Below are positions 22,207-24,738 of a stretch of DNA of 24,738 bases, in pieces (the first letter of the stretch is position 1; every line of letters begins with the position of its first letter). Under the pieces are notes generated by a model. It was given only the letters and a program-made list of their open reading frames with translations, did no database searches and was not told the origin of the DNA. The position numbers and the translations under genes are program-made. Origin of the DNA: an uncultured Lachnospiraceae bacterium (GTDB lineage Bacteria > Bacillota > Clostridia > Lachnospirales > Lachnospiraceae); assembly GCA_910584205.1 (NCBI GenBank), contig CAJUAA010000049.1, positions 1 to 24,738 on the forward strand. Reading direction: 5' to 3'.

Positions 22207-23493
22207 ATGTTAGATTTAAAATTTGTCAGGGAAAATCCTGATATTGTAAAGCAGAATATTAAAAATAAATTTCAGGATCAGAAGCTTCCGCTGGTGGATG
22301 AGGTCATCAGCCTGGATGCGGAGAGAAGGGCCGCTCAGCAGGAGGCGGACAAGCTGCGCGCGGAGCGGAATAAGCTCTCCAAGCAGATCGGCGCTCTGAT
22401 GGGCCAGGGAAAAAGAGACGAAGCGGAAGAGGTAAAAAAACAGGTGGCATCGGATGCTGCCCGTCTGGAGGAGCTTTCTGTTAAGGAAAAGGAACTGGAC
22501 GAAAAGGTGACGAAAATCATGATGACGATTCCGAACATCATTGATCCCAGCGTACCCATCGGAAAAGATGACAGTGAAAATGTGGAAGTCCAGAAATACG
22601 GAGAGCCGGTCGTTCCGGATTTTGAGATTCCCTACCATACGGAGATCATGGAGCGTTTCAGCGGCATTGATCTGGACAGTGCCCGCAGGGTGGCAGGAAA
22701 CGGATTTTATTATCTCATGGGAGATATTGCAAGGCTTCACTCCGCCGTCATCTCTTATGCGAGAGATTTTATGATTGGCCGCGGCTTTACCTACTGTGTG
22801 CCGCCTTTTATGATTCGCAGCAATGTGGTGACCGGCGTTATGAGTTTTGCGGAGATGGACGCCATGATGTACAAGATCGAAGGAGAAGATCTGTATCTGA
22901 TCGGCACCAGCGAGCATTCCATGATCGGAAAATTCATTGATACGATTATTCCGGAGGAGAAACTTCCTTATACTATGACCAGCTATTCTCCGTGTTTCCG
23001 TAAGGAAAAGGGAGCGCACGGCCTGGAGGAACGCGGTGTATACCGGATTCATCAGTTTGAAAAACAGGAGATGATCGTGGTATGTAAGCCGGAGGAAAGC
23101 CCCATGTGGTTTGATAAACTGTGGCAGAATACCGTGGATCTGTTCCGTTCCATGGATATTCCGGTCCGCACGCTGGAATGCTGTTCCGGTGATCTGGCTG
23201 ACCTGAAGGTGAAATCCGTGGATGTGGAGGCATGGTCTCCGAGACAGAAAAAGTATTTTGAAGTAGGAAGCTGCTCCAATCTGGGAGATGCCCAGGCAAG
23301 AAGATTAAAAATCCGCGTGGACGGTGAAAATGGGAAATACTTTGCGCATACATTAAATAATACCGTTGTGGCTCCGCCCCGCATGCTGATCGCATTTCTG
23401 GAAAATAATCTTCAGGCAGACGGAAGCGTCCGGATCCCGGAGGTGTTAAGGCCATACATGGGCGGTATGACAGAAATAAAACAGGAGGGTTAA
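22207..23493 (+). CDS. serS: Seryl-tRNA synthetase
   Basis: Class II synthetase charging tRNA-Ser. From the ATG at 22207 (AAGGAGGAG upstream) it has 428 residues. The N-terminal coiled-coil arm that grips the long variable arm of tRNA-Ser spans about 28-105. Motif 2 is FRKEKGAHGLEERGVYRIHQFEKQEM (264-289). Motif 3 holds the invariant Arg in APPRMLIAFLEN (389-400). The serine-binding loop reads LIGTSEHSMIG where most bacterial enzymes have a TAE-V-P-L-T-N form. The sequence GDLADLKVKSVDVEAW also recalls archaeal-type SerRS. Function is secure from the overall architecture; the subtype is an inference. A tRNA-Ser gene lies at the other end of the window. Confidence 0.95.
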   Translation: MLDLKFVRENPDIVKQNIKNKFQDQKLPLVDEVISLDAERRAAQQEADKLRAERNKLSKQIGALMGQGKRDEAEEVKKQVASDAARLEELSVKEKELDEKVTKIMMTIPNIIDPSVPIGKDDSENVEVQKYGEPVVPDFEIPYHTEIMERFSGIDLDSARRVAGNGFYYLMGDIARLHSAVISYARDFMIGRGFTYCVPPFMIRSNVVTGVMSFAEMDAMMYKIEGEDLYLIGTSEHSMIGKFIDTIIPEEKLPYTMTSYSPCFRKEKGAHGLEERGVYRIHQFEKQEMIVVCKPEESPMWFDKLWQNTVDLFRSMDIPVRTLECCSGDLADLKVKSVDVEAWSPRQKKYFEVGSCSNLGDAQARRLKIRVDGENGKYFAHTLNNTVVAPPRMLIAFLENNLQADGSVRIPEVLRPYMGGMTEIKQEG

Positions 23494-23496
23494 TCC

Positions 23497-24381
23497 TTGC
23501 ATCGATATCTGAGAGCAGTTGGTTTCAGCAAGATTCAGAAAAGAGAAGAATATGAAGAGCTTGTAACATTTGCTTCGGAATGCTATCAGACAGAGGAGAC
23601 TGCAGTAACCGCGGAAGGAGAGGATTTTTCTGAACGGAGAAAAGCGTTTGCCGATCAGATGGGGCTTCTCGTCCGGGGTGTATATGACGAAAAGGATCAA
23701 TTCCGGCCGGAATACTGCATTCCTTATTTTACAGGAAAGAACGAGAGATTTTATGAGGATATGGAAATCGAGCGGCATGCGGAGAAGGAATCCTATGCCG
23801 GGGTCTGCGATGACATGAACCTGGGCGTGTCGCTGATTTTCTATGTTCAGAATGTGACGGAATATCTGAACCGGAAACGGTATGGAAGGATGGACCGGGC
23901 AACCACATCTTTGACTCTGTCGGGCCTGTCCGTGGAAGGAAAGGTTCTGATGCCGGTGTATCAGAAGACTCCGGTAGTGTCAGAGATCAAGTCTTCTCAG
24001 GAACGGAATCGGATGCTGCAGGCGGCACGGGACGGGGACGAGGACGCCATCGAGAATCTGACGCTGGAGGATATGGACACTTATTCCATGATTTCAAGAC
24101 GAATCTCGGATGAGGATGTATTTTCTATTGTGACCACACATTTTATGCCCTGCGGTGTGGAATGTGACCATTACAATGTCATGGGAGAAATCCTGTCGGT
24201 AGAACTTGTGGAAAATAACAAAACAGAAGAAAAGATCTATGTTCTGTCCATAGAAACCAATGAGATTATCATGGATGTCTGCATCAACCAGAAGGATTTA
24301 TTGGGCGAGCCAAAACCTGGAAGAAGATTTCGGGGAATTATTTGGCTTCAGGGTCTTGTGCATTTTGAAGAAAAGTGGTAA
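23497..24381 (+). CDS. DUF3881 family protein
   Basis: A 294-residue cytoplasmic protein beginning (M)HRYLRAVGFSKIQKREEYEELV, which I recognise as the start of the DUF3881 family, mostly found in Lachnospiraceae. No signal peptide or membrane segment is visible. The middle (about 165-215) contains an acidic helix (AARDGDEDAIENLTLEDMDTYSMI), and the C-terminal part (about 215-290) is beta-rich with conserved Cys-His (MPCGVECDHY). No catalytic motif is evident and function is unknown. The start is TTG at 23497, supported by AGGAGGG whose end abuts the serS stop codon, so it is tightly coupled to serS. Confidence 0.85.
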   Translation: MHRYLRAVGFSKIQKREEYEELVTFASECYQTEETAVTAEGEDFSERRKAFADQMGLLVRGVYDEKDQFRPEYCIPYFTGKNERFYEDMEIERHAEKESYAGVCDDMNLGVSLIFYVQNVTEYLNRKRYGRMDRATTSLTLSGLSVEGKVLMPVYQKTPVVSEIKSSQERNRMLQAARDGDEDAIENLTLEDMDTYSMISRRISDEDVFSIVTTHFMPCGVECDHYNVMGEILSVELVENNKTEEKIYVLSIETNEIIMDVCINQKDLLGEPKPGRRFRGIIWLQGLVHFEEKW

Positions 24382-24384
24382 AAT
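24356..24384 (+). promoter_or_regulatory. Possible promoter for the downstream tRNA segment
   Basis: TTGTGC (24356-24361), 17 bases, TAAAAT (24379-24384), overlapping the end and stop codon of the DUF3881 gene. If active it would read through the hairpin at 24389 into the tRNA region. Confidence 0.35.
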
Positions 24385-24388
24385 AGAT

Positions 24389-24420
24389 CAGTCAGATGAA
24401 TGTCTGACTGGTTTATTTAT
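24389..24420 (+). terminator. Terminator-like hairpin after the DUF3881 gene
   Basis: CAGTCAGA (24389-24396) pairs perfectly with TCTGACTG (24403-24410) around TGAATG and is followed by GTTTATTTAT. The T-tract is interrupted, so efficiency may be modest. Confidence 0.65.
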
Positions 24421-24462
24421 GTATTCATGTATGTATGCATGTATTTATTCATGTACGCATGT
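24418..24462 (+). repeat. Short imperfect ATGTAT/CATGTA repeats
   Basis: The stretch is built from about six degenerate units of the type (C/T)ATGTAT(T/G), e.g. TATGTATTCATGTATGTATG and CATGTATTTATTCATGTACG. It lies between the hairpin at 24389 and the first tRNA-Arg copy. No function is evident. Confidence 0.5.
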
Positions 24463-24464
24463 AA

Positions 24465-24532
24465 GTTTCCGTAGCTCAGATGGATAGAGCGACCGCCTCC
24501 TAAGTGGTAGGTGTTCGATTGCCAGAGCAACG
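24465..24532 (+). pseudogene. Degenerate tRNA-Arg (CCT), broken 3' half
   Basis: The 5' half is normal: GTTTCCG, TA, D-stem GCTC/GAGC, anticodon stem ACCGC/GTGGT around CTCCTAA (anticodon CCT at 24499-24501). After the variable region only a T-loop-like TTCGATT (24514-24520) remains. The bases on either side (AGGTG and GCCAG) do not form a T-stem, and nothing complementary to the acceptor strand follows (AGAGCAAC matches at only 4 of 7). It is best read as a tRNA pseudogene or remnant. An intact gene of the same anticodon lies 56 bases downstream. Confidence 0.65.
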
Positions 24533-24559
24533 TAAAATCAACAATTTCATAGCTGAATG

Positions 24560-24581
24560 ACTTGCCAATTAGCAAGTTTTT
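24560..24581 (+). terminator. Intrinsic terminator between the two tRNA-Arg sequences
   Basis: ACTTGC (24560-24565) pairs with GCAAGT (24572-24577) around CAATTA and is followed by TTTT. It ends 7 bases before the intact tRNA-Arg. Confidence 0.65.
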
Positions 24582-24588
24582 CATACAA

Positions 24589-24662
24589 GTCCTCGTAGCT
24601 CAGTTGGATAGAGCACACGCCTCCTAAGCGTGGGGTCGGACGTTCAAGTCGTCTCGGGGACG
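24589..24662 (+). tRNA. tRNA-Arg (anticodon CCT)
   Basis: Decodes AGG. All stems form over 74 nt: acceptor GTCCTCG/CGGGGAC (one G-U) with discriminator G, D-stem GCTC/GAGC, anticodon stem CACGC/GCGTG around CTCCTAA, T-stem GGACG/CGTCT (one G-U) around TTCAAGT. The CCA end is not encoded. No promoter fits between it and the terminator just upstream. The remaining 76 bases of the window hold only a weak 6-bp hairpin (24671-24688) and no recognisable gene. Confidence 0.94.
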
Positions 24663-24738
24663 CTGGAAAGCATTGAAAACACTCAATGTCATTAACTTAA
24701 GGAAAAGAACAATACCGGATGTCTTTACACCCATTCAT

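Noticed and set aside
24671..24688. CATTGA/TCAATG hairpin as terminator of tRNA-Arg
   Set aside because: The 6-bp stem is weak and is not followed by a run of T; it may be chance.

Overview
This window is the replication-origin neighbourhood of a low-to-mid GC Firmicute, most probably a member of the Lachnospiraceae (Clostridia). The evidence is the classical dnaA/dnaN/recF/gyrB/gyrA versus rpmH/rnpA/yidC/jag/mnmE/mnmG/rsmG/soj/spo0J order, strong AGGAGG-type ribosome sites, consensus TTGACA/TATAAT promoters, a serS gene followed by a DUF3881-type protein (a family I associate with Lachnospiraceae), and a YidC of the Lachnospiraceae kind with a long internal insert. The genus cannot be fixed from sequence reading alone.

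Left arm (minus strand, read right to left): dnaA, dnaN, an S4-domain yaaA, recF, gyrB, gyrA, a plsC-type acyltransferase and a small lipoprotein form one compact co-directional array, followed by a tRNA-Ser(GCT) with its own perfect-consensus promoter. Right arm (plus strand): rpmH, rnpA, yidD, yidC, jag, mnmE, mnmG and rsmG, closed by a strong bidirectional terminator. Apart from one gene, transcription runs away from the dnaA region on both sides, as expected for leading-strand genes flanking oriC.

The origin appears bipartite. One DnaA-box cluster with a near-perfect inverted repeat lies between dnaA and rpmH. The second part lies between dnaA and dnaN. There a DnaA box, a G/C run and three TAG (3'-GAT-5') triplets reproduce the layout of the Bacillus subtilis basal unwinding element (DnaA-trio).

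Beyond rsmG is an origin-segregation segment. It holds a membrane-anchored alpha/beta-hydrolase-fold protein on the opposite strand that seems to have lost its catalytic His and Asp, then a perfect parS, a lipoprotein with an LprI-like domain (preceded by a possible 21-codon leader ORF), a second perfect parS inside the soj promoter region, and soj-spo0J. A DUF4446 gene, serS, a DUF3881 gene and two tRNA-Arg(CCT) sequences follow. The first tRNA-Arg copy is broken from the T-arm onward and the second is intact.

The core genes chiefly replicate and supercoil DNA (DnaA, DnaN, RecF, GyrAB), segregate the origin (Soj, Spo0J, parS), process and modify RNA (RnpA, MnmE/MnmG, RsmG, Jag, YaaA) and insert membrane proteins (YidC, YidD). 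I see no CRISPR array, transposase, phage module or toxin-antitoxin pair, and I do not claim a wholly new system. The less ordinary points are the pseudo-hydrolase, the parS-bracketed lipoprotein with its leader ORF, the YidC lacking its usual groove arginine, the unusual SerRS signature, and the broken/intact tRNA-Arg pair.
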